Below are positions 12,610 to 20,929 of a DNA stretch of 46,046 bases, in pieces. The stretch's first letter is position 1; every line of letters starts with the position of its first letter. Position numbers and translations under genes: made by a program. Below the pieces are notes generated by a model. The model saw only the letters and a program-made list of their open reading frames with translations. It was not told where the DNA came from and searched no databases. Source of the stretch: a virus; the IMG/VR virus record IMGVR_UViG_3300020125_000503, positions 1-46,046 of that record; one strand, given 5' to 3'.

Positions 12610-14109
12610 ATGGATGCGTCCTCGTTCGGCATGCTGGTCGTCCAGCGCATCAGCTCGGCGCTCGGCTACCGCAACGCGCCCGACGACGATGAAGGCGGCC
12701 TGCCGCGCATTCGGCGCGAGCCGCCGATTCAGATCGCGCCGTCGTTCAAGACGGTGCAGGACTGCGCCGACACGATCACGTTGCTCGATTTCGGGCAGTT
12801 CATGCTGCCCGCCTGGCTCATCGAGCAAATGCTCTGGAATAGCCGGCTGCGCGGCGTCACCAACACGCGCCTCGACGGCCTGGTCGGAACGGAGATTCGC
12901 TGGGAGTACGGCCGCAACAATGCGCTCGGCCGGCGCGCGGCGCGCGACATCGTCGAGGACTGGCCGCTGATGATGAGCGCGCCGACGCGCAAGCAGCTCT
13001 CGAAGTGGGGCCTGTTCCTCGGCGTCGGTCTCGGGCAAAAGCACTGGTACGAGTCGCCGACGTCGGGACGAATGATCCCGCGCGTCGAGACCTATCACCC
13101 GCAATGGTGCCTGTGGGACTGGTACCTGCGCGCTTATCGCGTGTGGACGCTCGACGGCTGGGCGCTGGTGCCGTCGCCGTCGCTGCAGGTTCCCGGGCAG
13201 CCGTGGCAGCCGCTCATCGGCTCGGCGTCGACGCCGCTCGGCCAGCCGGACACGCTGCGCCGCTGGGTGGTGCACGAGCCCTTCGGTCAACACTCGTGGC
13301 GCGAGGCGCTCGTGCACGCGGCGTGGCGCCCGTGGCTTGGCCATGAGTGGGCCAATCGCGACCTGTCGCGCGCGAGCGAAAAGCATGGCCTCGGAATCCT
13401 GAAGCTCAAATATCCGAAGGCCACCGACAGCAACGCGCTCAACAAGCTGATCTCGTATCTGCGTCGCCTCGGCAGCGAAGGCATCGTCCCCGTCGAGCAA
13501 TACCGAGACGACACGGGCATGGCGAGCTACGACGTCGAGCCGCTCGAGTGGAATGGCGCCGGCGCCGATATCATCCGCAGCACCAAGGAATCGAACGCCT
13601 CCGATATGGCGGTGCTGATGCTCGGCCACAACACCACGGCCGAGACCAAGGGCGCCTCGGTGGGCGCGAGCGCGCAGGTCGGAAACCTCATCCGCGGCGA
13701 CATCAGAATCGGCGACTGCTGCAGCGATTGGGTGACCGTCTACAACCTCGCGCGTGATTGGTGCGAGGTCAATTACGGCGATCCGGGCGCGGCGCCGATT
13801 CCGGTCTACGTAACGGATCCTCCGTCGGAGAATCAGGCGGCGGCGATGACGCTCTTCAACGTCGCGCAAGCCGTCGACAAGCTGCGTGTCGCGGCCCCCG
13901 GCGTCGACTTCACCGAGCTGCTCAACCGCTTCCGCGTTCCGATGGGGCCGACCGGCGCCAAGGTTGTCCTGGCGCCGGCGCCCGGCGCGGCGCCGCCGGG
14001 CGAGCCTGGCGGCGCACCGGCGCCGGCGAAGAGCGACCCGCCGGCGAAGGACGACAGCGGCGAGGACGACGACGACGCTGAAGACGATGACGAGGAAGGA
14101 GACGAGTAG
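12610..14109 (+). CDS. Portal protein, Mu gp29/DUF935 type
   Basis: A 499-residue protein between the large terminase and the capsid protease. It forms the dodecameric head vertex through which DNA passes. Supporting features are the helical N-terminal region with WLIEQMLWNSRLRGVTNTRL, repeated Trp-rich strands in the wing (QWCLWDWYLRAYRVWTLDGW), KHGLGILKLKYP and the late motif LGHNTTAETKGASVGASAQV, which resembles the Gly/Ser-rich segment near the end of DUF935 proteins. The final 60 residues are Pro/Ala-rich and then very acidic (DSGEDDDDAEDDDEEGDE). GGAGG precedes the ATG. Confidence 0.88.
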   Translation: MDASSFGMLVVQRISSALGYRNAPDDDEGGLPRIRREPPIQIAPSFKTVQDCADTITLLDFGQFMLPAWLIEQMLWNSRLRGVTNTRLDGLVGTEIRWEYGRNNALGRRAARDIVEDWPLMMSAPTRKQLSKWGLFLGVGLGQKHWYESPTSGRMIPRVETYHPQWCLWDWYLRAYRVWTLDGWALVPSPSLQVPGQPWQPLIGSASTPLGQPDTLRRWVVHEPFGQHSWREALVHAAWRPWLGHEWANRDLSRASEKHGLGILKLKYPKATDSNALNKLISYLRRLGSEGIVPVEQYRDDTGMASYDVEPLEWNGAGADIIRSTKESNASDMAVLMLGHNTTAETKGASVGASAQVGNLIRGDIRIGDCCSDWVTVYNLARDWCEVNYGDPGAAPIPVYVTDPPSENQAAAMTLFNVAQAVDKLRVAAPGVDFTELLNRFRVPMGPTGAKVVLAPAPGAAPPGEPGGAPAPAKSDPPAKDDSGEDDDDAEDDDEEGDE

Positions 14110-14113
14110 AGCA

Positions 14114-15694
14114 ATGGACCTTCCTCTGTTGCTTCATGCGATCGTCGGCAGCCCGCTCGCAATCTCGGCGCGCGGCATGGCCGAGCTGCTCGCGATCGCC
14201 AACGGACAGGTGGCGCCACGCCAGCGGCGGCGGCCGCTCTCCGACCGGCTGCAGCTCGAGGCGATCCAGGCCTACGACGACGAGCCGCTCGAGGACACGC
14301 ATACCGCAGAGGTCCGCGACGGCGTCGCGATCATGCTCGTGCGCGGCCCGATGATGCGCCACGCGAGCTCGTTCCGATATTGGTTCTCGAACGCGACGAG
14401 CTACGGCGAGCTCCGCAAAGACTTCCAGCGCGCGCTCGACGATTCTTCGGTGCGCGCCATCTTGTGGGACTTCGATTCGCCCGGCGGCCAGGTCAACGGC
14501 CTGGCCGAGCTCGGCGAGGCCATCTACGCCGCGCGCGGCAAGAAGCCGATGCGCGCGTACGCGTCGGGTGATTGCTGCAGCGCCGCTTATTGGCTCGCCA
14601 GCGCCGTCGGGGACATCCGCTGCTCGCCGACCTCCGAGCTCGGATCGATCGGCTGCAAGATGCTCTATTTCGACGACACCAAGGCCCTTGACGAGATCGG
14701 CTACAAGCGCGTCGAGATCGTCAGCTCGAATGCGCCCGGCAAGGCCAGCGATCCGTCCGACCCCGACTACAAGAAGCGTCTGCAGGCGCAGTGCAACGAA
14801 TACGGAGCGCTCTTCGCCGCGACGGTGGCGCAGTACCGCGATGTCGCCCTCGACGCCGTCCAGTCGGATTACGGCAAGGGCGACGTGCTCATCGGCGCCA
14901 GCGCCGTCGAGGCGGGTCTCTGCGATGGGCTTAGCAATTTCGAAGCGGTGCTCGCCGAGATGAAAGCGAGCACGCCGAGCGGCCGCGGCGGCCGCGCCAA
15001 TTACTTCCCCGGCATGGGAGGAGCGAACCACATGGACACCAAGATCATCGCCAAGCTGCTCAAGCTCGAGGAGGGCGCCAGCGAGCGCGAGATCGAAGAT
15101 CGCGCCCAGTCGCTCGCCCAATTCGAGCGCGAGGTATTGGCCGCCGCCGGCAGCACCGACCCCGACGAAGCCGTGGGCAACGTGCGCGCCGGCATCGAGG
15201 CGCTCAAGGAGCGGGACGAGCTGCGCGCCGACCTCAAAGCGCAGAAGCACGACACCACGCAGAGCGAATTTCGGCGCACGGTGAAGAAGGCGCTCAAATC
15301 TCGCAAGCTGACGCTCGGCCAGGTGGCCACCCACGTCGTGCCCTTCCTCAAGGAGGAAGAGGCGGCGAAGGCGACGGCGGCGATCGCCGCCGTGCCCGAG
15401 CAGACGAAGAAGCTGGTGCTCGACGCGCTGTGCACCGCGCAGGCCTCGCCCAAGGCGCTCAAGAAGCTGCAGGCGTTCCTTTCCAAGCAGACCGAGCAGC
15501 TGCCGACCGGCAAGGACGAGCCGCCGCCCGACGACGCCAGCCGCGCGCAGGTGCTGACGCTGAGCTCCGACCAGGCCAAGCAATTCGGCAAGGACTACGG
15601 CCTGAAGCAGGAGACGATTTCGAAGTTTCTCAACGTCACGAGCGTCGAGGACATCCACAAGGCCCACAAGGCGGCGGTCGACGCCAAGAAATAG
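14114..15694 (+). CDS. Head maturation protease (S49 type) fused to scaffold
   Basis: A 526-residue two-part protein. Residues about 65-285 form an SppA/S49-like serine protease: ILWDFDSPGGQVNGLAELGE (116-135), catalytic Ser156 in GDCCSAAYWLAS, and the probable Lys210 of the Ser/Lys dyad in NAPGKASDPSDP. Residues about 307-526 are a charged helical scaffold with KLLKLEEGASEREIEDRAQS and a basic C-terminus. A strong internal ribosome-binding site and ATG (15032) allow the scaffold to be made separately, as in the lambda C/Nu3 and Mu I/Z arrangement. The protease would cleave the scaffold so that the capsid can mature. Confidence 0.88.
   Translation: MDLPLLLHAIVGSPLAISARGMAELLAIANGQVAPRQRRRPLSDRLQLEAIQAYDDEPLEDTHTAEVRDGVAIMLVRGPMMRHASSFRYWFSNATSYGELRKDFQRALDDSSVRAILWDFDSPGGQVNGLAELGEAIYAARGKKPMRAYASGDCCSAAYWLASAVGDIRCSPTSELGSIGCKMLYFDDTKALDEIGYKRVEIVSSNAPGKASDPSDPDYKKRLQAQCNEYGALFAATVAQYRDVALDAVQSDYGKGDVLIGASAVEAGLCDGLSNFEAVLAEMKASTPSGRGGRANYFPGMGGANHMDTKIIAKLLKLEEGASEREIEDRAQSLAQFEREVLAAAGSTDPDEAVGNVRAGIEALKERDELRADLKAQKHDTTQSEFRRTVKKALKSRKLTLGQVATHVVPFLKEEEAAKATAAIAAVPEQTKKLVLDALCTAQASPKALKKLQAFLSKQTEQLPTGKDEPPPDDASRAQVLTLSSDQAKQFGKDYGLKQETISKFLNVTSVEDIHKAHKAAVDAKK
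15032..15694 (+). CDS. Nested in-frame scaffold protein (internal start)
   Basis: ATG 15032 (residue Met307 of the protease gene) lies 8 bases after GGAGGAG (15017-15023), a better ribosome-binding site than that of the full gene. The 220-residue product is almost wholly helical and charged, as expected for a capsid scaffold. Nested scaffolds inside protease genes are well known. That this one is used is an inference from the start signal. Confidence 0.6.
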   Translation: MDTKIIAKLLKLEEGASEREIEDRAQSLAQFEREVLAAAGSTDPDEAVGNVRAGIEALKERDELRADLKAQKHDTTQSEFRRTVKKALKSRKLTLGQVATHVVPFLKEEEAAKATAAIAAVPEQTKKLVLDALCTAQASPKALKKLQAFLSKQTEQLPTGKDEPPPDDASRAQVLTLSSDQAKQFGKDYGLKQETISKFLNVTSVEDIHKAHKAAVDAKK

Positions 15695-15762
15695 CGCGTT
15701 CCGCGCGCCGGCGATTCGCTCGACGCGCTCATTCATCGTCGCACCATTTCGCGCCCACCTCT

Positions 15763-15782
15763 GAGGCCCCGTCGAGGGCCCG
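15763..15782 (+). promoter_or_regulatory. Leader element A: GAGGCCC direct repeat before decoration gene
   Basis: GAGGCCC-CGTC-GAGGGCCCG is followed by a GC-rich hairpin (CGGAAATACCGG region), ending in GGAGGAG before ATG 15825. Similar paired heptamers occur in front of the capsid, sheath and tube genes and nowhere else that I noticed. Confidence 0.45.
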
Positions 15783-15824
15783 CTCGGAAATACCGGCGGG
15801 GAGCCGCGCCCTCGGAGGAGCACC

Positions 15825-16853
15825 ATGACCGCAGCCACGGACAACAGGAAGTTCACCGGCGACGGCTCGAATCTGTCGCGCGACGCCTACGGCTCGGAGT
15901 TCAACGGCCCGGCCAAGGGCGGCCAGTTCTTGAAGACGGGCTGCCTCGCAGGGCAGCTGTACAACGACACCAATAACCCGCCCTTCGTCTACGACTACGT
16001 CGCCGACGGCACGATGCGGGCGATCGGCTTCGTCACGCTCGGCGCCGATCTGACCGGCCTCGCCGACAACTCGCGGCCGATCCGCGTCATCGCCGAGACC
16101 GGCATGCTCGTCGACAAGAACAGCGGCGGCGGCAACGCGCTGACCAACGCGAACATGTGGGGCCCGGTCTACGGCGTCGACAACCAGACCTGCTCGGCGC
16201 TGGCGTCGGACAGCCCCGGCGGCCAGGTCATCGGCATCCTGACCGGCTTCGACAAGGCGACGGGCAACCCCATCGTCTCCGTCGACGGTCCGACGGCGGC
16301 CGCGCTCGCGCCGTTCGTCGGCAAGGCCACGCCGACCTCGCGCCAGGCGCGCGCGGTGGTGACGGCCAACCAGGCCTCGCTGACCACGCTCATCACCGCC
16401 GACGGCGTCACCTTCGCCGCCGGCGACGTGATGCTGCTCGTCGGGCAGACGACGGCGTCGCAGAACGGTCCGTGGATCGCGGCGGCGGGCGCGTGGCAAC
16501 GCCCGTCGTGGTTCACGACGCAATTCGGCGCGCTCGCCGATTCGAACTTCGAGATCAGCGAGGGCACGAGCTGGGCGCATTCGACGTGGAAGCTGACCAC
16601 GCAGGGCAACATCGTCGTCGGCACCACGAGCCTCGCGTTCTATCCGCGCATCGTGAAGGGCTCGCAGGCGCTCAGCGGCGGCGCCGCGACCATCAGCAAC
16701 CTCTACATTCTGACCGGCGCCACCTGCGCGCTGGTCGACACGACCGCGGCCGCCGCGGTCAAGGGCGTCATCACCCCCGGCCAGGGCACGGGCTCGCTCG
16801 CGCTCACCGGCACGACGACGGACACGATCCTCTGGACCGTCTTCAACTGGTGA
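15825..16853 (+). CDS. Head decoration/fibre protein
   Basis: A 342-residue protein between protease and capsid, the position of decoration (cement) proteins. The first 130 residues are Gly/Asn-rich strands (FNGPAKGGQFLKTGCLAGQL, DYVADGTMRAIGFVTLGADL), as in capsid-binding trimers. From about 165 the character changes to a fibre-like domain with GQTTASQNGPWIAAAGAWQR. The end has Thr/Gly-rich repeats. It probably forms spikes or fibres on the head surface. GGAGGAG lies 6 bases before the ATG. Family assignment rests on position and composition. Confidence 0.65.
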   Translation: MTAATDNRKFTGDGSNLSRDAYGSEFNGPAKGGQFLKTGCLAGQLYNDTNNPPFVYDYVADGTMRAIGFVTLGADLTGLADNSRPIRVIAETGMLVDKNSGGGNALTNANMWGPVYGVDNQTCSALASDSPGGQVIGILTGFDKATGNPIVSVDGPTAAALAPFVGKATPTSRQARAVVTANQASLTTLITADGVTFAAGDVMLLVGQTTASQNGPWIAAAGAWQRPSWFTTQFGALADSNFEISEGTSWAHSTWKLTTQGNIVVGTTSLAFYPRIVKGSQALSGGAATISNLYILTGATCALVDTTAAAAVKGVITPGQGTGSLALTGTTTDTILWTVFNW

Positions 16854-17047
16854 TGAGTGCCGCCATGAACGCCACCGATATCGAGTGGCGCTGCTCGTGC
16901 GGCACCTTGCTCGGCAAGCTCACCGCCGGCGGCGAGCTCGAGCTGCAGTACAAGGGCGTCACCTATCGCGTGCGCGGCATCGTCAAGACGATCTGCCGCC
17001 GCTGCAAGACGCCGGCGGCACGTTCGACGGCTCCATCAGCGACGTAA
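16853..17047 (+). CDS. Com-like small zinc-finger protein
   Basis: A 64-residue protein coupled to the decoration gene (TGATG). The pairs C14/C16 and C48/C51 enclose GTLLGKL, GELELQYKG and TYRVRG, a layout like Mu Com, a zinc-binding RNA regulator that activates mom translation. No mom-like gene follows; the next gene is the major capsid. A translational role on the neighbouring leader, which is unusually repeat-rich, is possible. The alternative start Met5 cannot be excluded. Confidence 0.6.
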   Translation: MSAAMNATDIEWRCSCGTLLGKLTAGGELELQYKGVTYRVRGIVKTICRRCKTPAARSTAPSAT

Positions 17048-17090
17048 CACGACGTCACGCGACGTAACACGGCGTCGCGCGACGTCGACA
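17041..17090. repeat. Five tandem 10-bp repeats upstream of the capsid gene
   Basis: The unit GACGTAACAC varies to GACGTCACGC, GACGTAACAC, GGCGTCGCGC and GACGTCGACA. Alternate units are most alike, giving a 20-bp period. The array begins at the last codons of the Com-like gene and runs into the capsid leader. It could be a protein or RNA binding array, or a by-product of replication slippage. Confidence 0.7.
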
Positions 17091-17113
17091 ACAGAAAAAC
17101 AACCGGTCGCCAA

Positions 17114-17158
17114 GAGGCTCTCCGAAGCCCGGACACGACGCATGGTGCGTCGCCGGGC
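17114..17158 (+). promoter_or_regulatory. Leader element B with long hairpin before the capsid gene
   Basis: GAGGCTC-TCC-GAAGCCCGG (17114-17132) is a divergent form of the paired heptamer. The following hairpin (17127-17158) pairs GCCCGG with CCGGGC and GACGCA with TGCGTC around a TGG loop. A stable 5' hairpin could protect the abundant capsid mRNA. The capsid ribosome-binding site GGAGG lies just downstream. Confidence 0.5.
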
Positions 17159-17179
17159 GGCCCGCATTCGGAGGCCACT

Positions 17180-18268
17180 ATGGCGTTCGCGGGTCCCATC
17201 AACGCATCCAACAACCTGAACCTGGTCACGGCGGTTCGCGTCCGGTTCATGGAAGCGTACGCCGACGCCTACGGCGATGCGGCGTACAGCTCGTGGGAGA
17301 AGTTCGCCTATCTCGACGATCCGGCCGGCGACCTCATCTACACGATCTACGCCGAGCCGATGAAGCCGCTGCGCGCGTGGCTCGCGGATCGGCCGATGAG
17401 CTCGACCGACTTCCGCTACTGGACGCAGAGCGTTCGCACGTTCGGCGACGGCATGGAGCTCGACGTCGACGACCTCAAGGACGACGCGAACCCGGCCAAG
17501 CGGCAGATGTACCTGACCACGGCGCAGAAGTTCGCCGAGGCCGCGCTCGGGCTGTGGCCGTCGCTGATCGCGGAGACGATCATCAAGGGCGTCACGGCGA
17601 CGTGGCTGCCCGACGGCCAGCAGATCTACTCGCTGCATCCGTATTCGCCGTCCAACTCCAGCCTCGGCAACTTCCGCAACTACTACGCCAACAGCTCGCA
17701 GGGTGGCTCGGCGGCGTTCCCGCTCAACTACGCCAACCTGCTCACGCTGCTCAAGAACGGCTTGGCGTTCAAGTCGCCGACGGGGCTCGACTACCCGATC
17801 ATGTATTCGCACCTGGTGGTGCCGCCCGGCGCGCTGAAGTCTGCGCAGCGCCTGGTGACGTTCGACCGGCTCCCGGTGGCCGAAATCTTCGGGCAGACGC
17901 TGGCGAGCACCAACGCCGGCGGCGACGCGGTGAACGAGATCGCCGCGCTCTACGCGCCCGAGGTCGTGCCGCTGGCCAACATGCCCGCCGGCACGTGGGC
18001 GCTGATCGATGCGCGCACGCAGTCCGAGCGCCCGATCGCGATCAAGAAGCGCCAGGACATCACGTGGCAGTACGTCGGCCCGTCGGCTGGCGATGTCAAC
18101 GGCTTCCCCGTCTCCGACGAGGGGAACGTCTCGGAGATGGTGTTCAACAAGAACAAGACCAAGTACGGCCCCAAGGCGCGCGGCGACGGCTATCACCGCA
18201 ACTGGTGGCGCGCCGTCCTCGCCGACGGCAACGCGTCGCCGGTGACCTCGCTCTCGATCGTCTCGTAA
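17180..18268 (+). CDS. Major capsid protein, Mu gpT type
   Basis: A 362-residue protein in the position and of the size of Mu-like major heads. Typical features are the N-terminal arm (SNNLNLVTAVRVRFMEAYAD) and the segment YWTQSVRTFGDGMELDVDDL ahead of the backbone helix (AQKFAEAALGLWPSLIAETI). A loop domain follows with YSLHPYSPSNSS, and a C-terminal strand region with ERPIAIKKRQDITWQYVGPS. GGAGG lies a few bases before ATG 17180. The upstream leader with tandem repeats and hairpin fits a gene with very high expression. Confidence 0.88.
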   Translation: MAFAGPINASNNLNLVTAVRVRFMEAYADAYGDAAYSSWEKFAYLDDPAGDLIYTIYAEPMKPLRAWLADRPMSSTDFRYWTQSVRTFGDGMELDVDDLKDDANPAKRQMYLTTAQKFAEAALGLWPSLIAETIIKGVTATWLPDGQQIYSLHPYSPSNSSLGNFRNYYANSSQGGSAAFPLNYANLLTLLKNGLAFKSPTGLDYPIMYSHLVVPPGALKSAQRLVTFDRLPVAEIFGQTLASTNAGGDAVNEIAALYAPEVVPLANMPAGTWALIDARTQSERPIAIKKRQDITWQYVGPSAGDVNGFPVSDEGNVSEMVFNKNKTKYGPKARGDGYHRNWWRAVLADGNASPVTSLSIVS

Positions 18269-18279
18269 AGGAGCTCGCG

Positions 18280-18915
18280 ATGATCCAAGGAATCTTGAAG
18301 CCGATGCCCGACTACGGCGCGCACTTCATCGCCGGCGTGGAGATCACGACGGCCGGGCGCGCGTTCGTGGTCGACGATCGAGAGGTCGACGCGGCCTTCG
18401 CTCACCACGAGAAGATGCCGCCCGACAAGAAGCTCGAGCTCGTCACGACGCGCCTGCGCGGCCAGCAGCACAGCGACGCCTTCAACGTCTATCAGCCGTG
18501 CAAGTCGGGCATCGAGCACGAGCGAAATGCCGAAGGCAAATCGACGCGCGCCGTGCCCTACAAGATCTACGACGCGCACGATGCGCCGCTGCTTCTGTCG
18601 ACGGCGGCGTACGAGATGATCTTCCGGCCGGTGTTCGGGCGCCTGCTCATCTGCGAGCCCGTGGGTGGCCCGATCGGCGGAAGCGAGACCGTCGAGCGCA
18701 TGGCGGCGCTCGAGGAAGAGGCTGCGCATGCGCGCGCGCGGGAACAGGAGACGTCGCGCCAGGCGAGCGCGCGGATCGTCGAGCTCGAGGACGAGCTCGA
18801 GCGGACCCGTGAAGGCAACCGCGCCGGCATGAGCGAGCTCGACAAGGCGCGCGCTCGCATCGCCGAGCTCGAGGCCGCGGCGGCCGCCGGCGCCAAGGCT
18901 CCGGCGAAGAAATAG
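18280..18915 (+). CDS. Virion-module protein with C-terminal coiled coil (Mu gp35 position)
   Basis: A 211-residue protein directly after the capsid gene, where Mu has gp35. The N-terminal 130 residues look like a mixed fold (HFIAGVEITTAGRAFVVDDR, YKIYDAHDAPLLLSTAAYEM). The C-terminal 70 residues are a coiled coil (TVERMAALEEEAAHARAREQ, ARIVELEDELERTREGNRAG). A strong AAAGGAG site precedes the ATG. Function is not known for this position; a minor head or assembly factor is likely. Confidence 0.65.
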   Translation: MIQGILKPMPDYGAHFIAGVEITTAGRAFVVDDREVDAAFAHHEKMPPDKKLELVTTRLRGQQHSDAFNVYQPCKSGIEHERNAEGKSTRAVPYKIYDAHDAPLLLSTAAYEMIFRPVFGRLLICEPVGGPIGGSETVERMAALEEEAAHARAREQETSRQASARIVELEDELERTREGNRAGMSELDKARARIAELEAAAAAGAKAPAKK

Positions 18916-18918
18916 CCG

Positions 18919-19620
18919 ATGCCTGCGGTGCTGCTGCCGAATCAGCCCCAGCTGATTCAGCCGGCCGATCTGCTGCAAATCGCGACGGCCAGCGATCTGC
19001 TCGCGCAGTTCCAGCTGCGCCCGCTGACGCTTCAGATCGTGACCGGTGGCGCGCTCGGCACGATGACGTGGCAGTGGCAGCAGCAGGGCGACACCGCGTT
19101 CACGCCGGCGCTGGCGAGCGAGCTGCCGGCGCCGTTTACCTTCCTGCTCCCCGACCCTGGCTTCGGTACGTTGACGTTCGCGTCGGGGACCTACAACGCG
19201 AACGACACGTACAGCGTGAGCTCCGCCGGCATCGTCACCGGCGGATCCGGCGGCGGCGTCGGGCTCATCACGGCGACGCGCTTCAACGTGCCGCAGCTCG
19301 CGTGCATCGAGACGGTATCGCTGGCGGTGACCTGGCTGCAGCCGCGCGTGGTGCCGCCGGTGCTCTCGATCGGACCGCAGATCCTGGGCTGGCTCGCCGA
19401 CCTGGTCATCTATCGCCTGCGATCGCGCCAGGGCATGACGCCGCCCGACGGCGGCGTCGGCGACGACAACGTGCGCGCGCGCGCCAAGGACGCCGAGCTG
19501 CAGCTCAAGGCGATCGGCGCCAGCCAAGATCGGCCGCCCGACATCGTCGATTCGTCGGCGAGCGACACGGGCGCCGGCTTCTCGGCGTTACCGCAGAGCG
19601 ACGACCTTCGAGGCTGGTGA
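18919..19620 (+). CDS. Head-tail connector, Mu gp36/DUF1320 type with inserted beta domain
   Basis: A 233-residue protein. The C-terminal part (LGWLADLVIYRLRSRQGMTP, RARAKDAELQLKAIGASQDR, and a Leu/Trp end) resembles the helical gp36 family that joins portal and tail. Residues about 36-102 are an extra beta module (LQIVTGGALGTMTWQWQQQG, then LTFASGTYNANDTYSV), which also occurs twice in the sheath and once in the baseplate J-like protein. It is probably a surface-exposed insertion. The gene is coupled to the one downstream by TGATG. Confidence 0.65.
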   Translation: MPAVLLPNQPQLIQPADLLQIATASDLLAQFQLRPLTLQIVTGGALGTMTWQWQQQGDTAFTPALASELPAPFTFLLPDPGFGTLTFASGTYNANDTYSVSSAGIVTGGSGGGVGLITATRFNVPQLACIETVSLAVTWLQPRVVPPVLSIGPQILGWLADLVIYRLRSRQGMTPPDGGVGDDNVRARAKDAELQLKAIGASQDRPPDIVDSSASDTGAGFSALPQSDDLRGW

Positions 19621-20210
19621 TGCCGCTGACGGGAGACTTCGATCGCCTCAAGCGGATCGCGCGCGAGATGGCGAGCATGGCGCGCACCGACGGCGCTGGG
19701 CAGAAGACGCTGCTCCGCGGCGTCAAGCAGCAGGTGACGCTGGTGCTCAAGGAGGAATTCAGGACGAGCACCGATCCGAGCGGAGCGCATTGGAAGAACA
19801 CGGTGCGCGGCCAGCCGGCGATGCAATCGAAGAAGCTGCCGCAGGCCTTCGAGCTCGAGCTCGTCGACGGTGCCGTCAAGGGCGTCGGCAAATCCAAGCG
19901 CGACCTCCTCGAGGCGCTCGACCAGGGCCACGAATTCGCCGCGCGCCAGGTCGCCGCCAACAAGCAGTACCTCAGCTTCAATCGCCAGGGGAAGCTGGTC
20001 AAAGAGGGGCGCCTCTTCAACCGCGCCGGCCAGCTCCGCCGCGGCGTGCAACAGGTCTTCGCGCGCGCACACGCCATCGGTAAGCGCATCTTGCCGCCGC
20101 GCCCGATCATCCCCGGCGGCGGCGGCACGCTGCCGGCGCGCTGGGATGCGGCGGTGCGCGCGGGCATCGCGGTCGGCATGAATTGGTTTGCCGAGCGCCT
20201 GCAGAGGTGA
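19620..20210 (+). CDS. Virion morphogenesis protein (Mu gpG-like, head/tail completion)
   Basis: A 196-residue basic protein. The segment FRTSTDPSGAHWKNTVRGQP resembles the F-x-x-x-x-P-x-G-x-x-W motif of phage virion morphogenesis proteins (Mu gpG, P2 gpS). The middle has RDLLEALDQGHEFAARQVAA, and the end PPRPIIPGGGGTLPARWDAA resembles the family's RpflG-type C-terminal motif. Proteins of this family are needed to complete the head or tail before joining. Coupled to the gp36-like gene. Confidence 0.75.
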   Translation: MPLTGDFDRLKRIAREMASMARTDGAGQKTLLRGVKQQVTLVLKEEFRTSTDPSGAHWKNTVRGQPAMQSKKLPQAFELELVDGAVKGVGKSKRDLLEALDQGHEFAARQVAANKQYLSFNRQGKLVKEGRLFNRAGQLRRGVQQVFARAHAIGKRILPPRPIIPGGGGTLPARWDAAVRAGIAVGMNWFAERLQR

Positions 20211-20213
20211 TCG

Positions 20214-20915
20214 ATGCCGTCTCCGGTCTCGCAGCTGCCAGCGATGGTCACCGCCATCCAGGCGGCGCCGACGCTCAACGGATTCGCGCCGGTTTACCTC
20301 GGCAGGAAGTTTCTGACGAAGCAGTGGAGCCCTCCGCAAATCGTCATCTTCCCGGTGGGCGGCCCGATCGAAGGCGCGAAGCACACCGACGTCGCCGGCC
20401 TCGACGTCGATCGCACGATCGCGGTGCGACTCCGCGGCAAGGACTTCGACCAGCTGCGCGAGCTCGAGGAGCGCTTCTTTCAGGCGCTCTATTTCCAGTC
20501 GATCGGCGGGTTGTCGTCGTCGACGACACCGGCGCCGGGTCCGTACTGGAAGGGCGTGAGCGAAGACTGGATCACCGACGCCGACTCGTCGAGCCAGGGC
20601 GAAGAGATGACCGTCTTCATCAAGGTGCTCGACTCGCTCGACCTGGTGCCGCCCACGCTCGGCGAGGTCGACCAGGTGGGCCTCGTTTCCAACACGACGA
20701 AGCTGTCGACGTCGATGGGCACGAGCGACACGACGGCGTCGGTCAACGGCGTGCTCGGCTTCCCGAGCTCGGGCCTCATTCAAATCGATGCGGAGATGAT
20801 CCGCTACAGCGGCGTGACGCCGACGAGCTTCACCGGCCTGATTCGCGGCCAGAACGGAACGAGCGCAGCGTCACACGCGCTCAACGCAACCGTATCGCCG
20901 GTGCAGCACACCTGA
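20214..20915 (+). CDS. Tail terminator/connector protein with exchangeable C-terminal module
   Basis: A 233-residue protein. Residues 1-140 look like the small globular tail-terminator class (Mu gp37 position), with PPQIVIFPVGGPIEGAKHTD and EEMTVFIKVLDSLDLVPP. Residues 159-230 are a separate module (GVLGFPSSGLIQIDAEMIRY, TPTSFTGLIRGQNGTSAASH) that recurs in the J-like baseplate protein at 28592-30367. The two copies share a 19-base exact match, GCGTGACGCCGACGAGCTT, pointing to recent exchange or duplication. The module may sit on the virion surface. Confidence 0.6.
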   Translation: MPSPVSQLPAMVTAIQAAPTLNGFAPVYLGRKFLTKQWSPPQIVIFPVGGPIEGAKHTDVAGLDVDRTIAVRLRGKDFDQLRELEERFFQALYFQSIGGLSSSTTPAPGPYWKGVSEDWITDADSSSQGEEMTVFIKVLDSLDLVPPTLGEVDQVGLVSNTTKLSTSMGTSDTTASVNGVLGFPSSGLIQIDAEMIRYSGVTPTSFTGLIRGQNGTSAASHALNATVSPVQHT

Positions 20916-20929
20916 GAGGAGCTCGCAAA

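Noticed and set aside
10854-15856. Long minus-strand open frames opposite terminase, portal and protease (e.g. 10854-12329, 12427-13869, 13922-15856)
   Set aside because: They are antisense shadows caused by high GC in the third codon position of strong plus-strand genes; their products are Arg/His/Asp-rich without domains.
17041-17090. CRISPR array
   Set aside because: Units are 10 bp, contiguous and without spacers, and there are no cas genes.
18193-20783. Minus-strand open frames opposite connector genes
   Set aside because: Same shadow effect; gp36-like and gpG-like features are on the plus strand.
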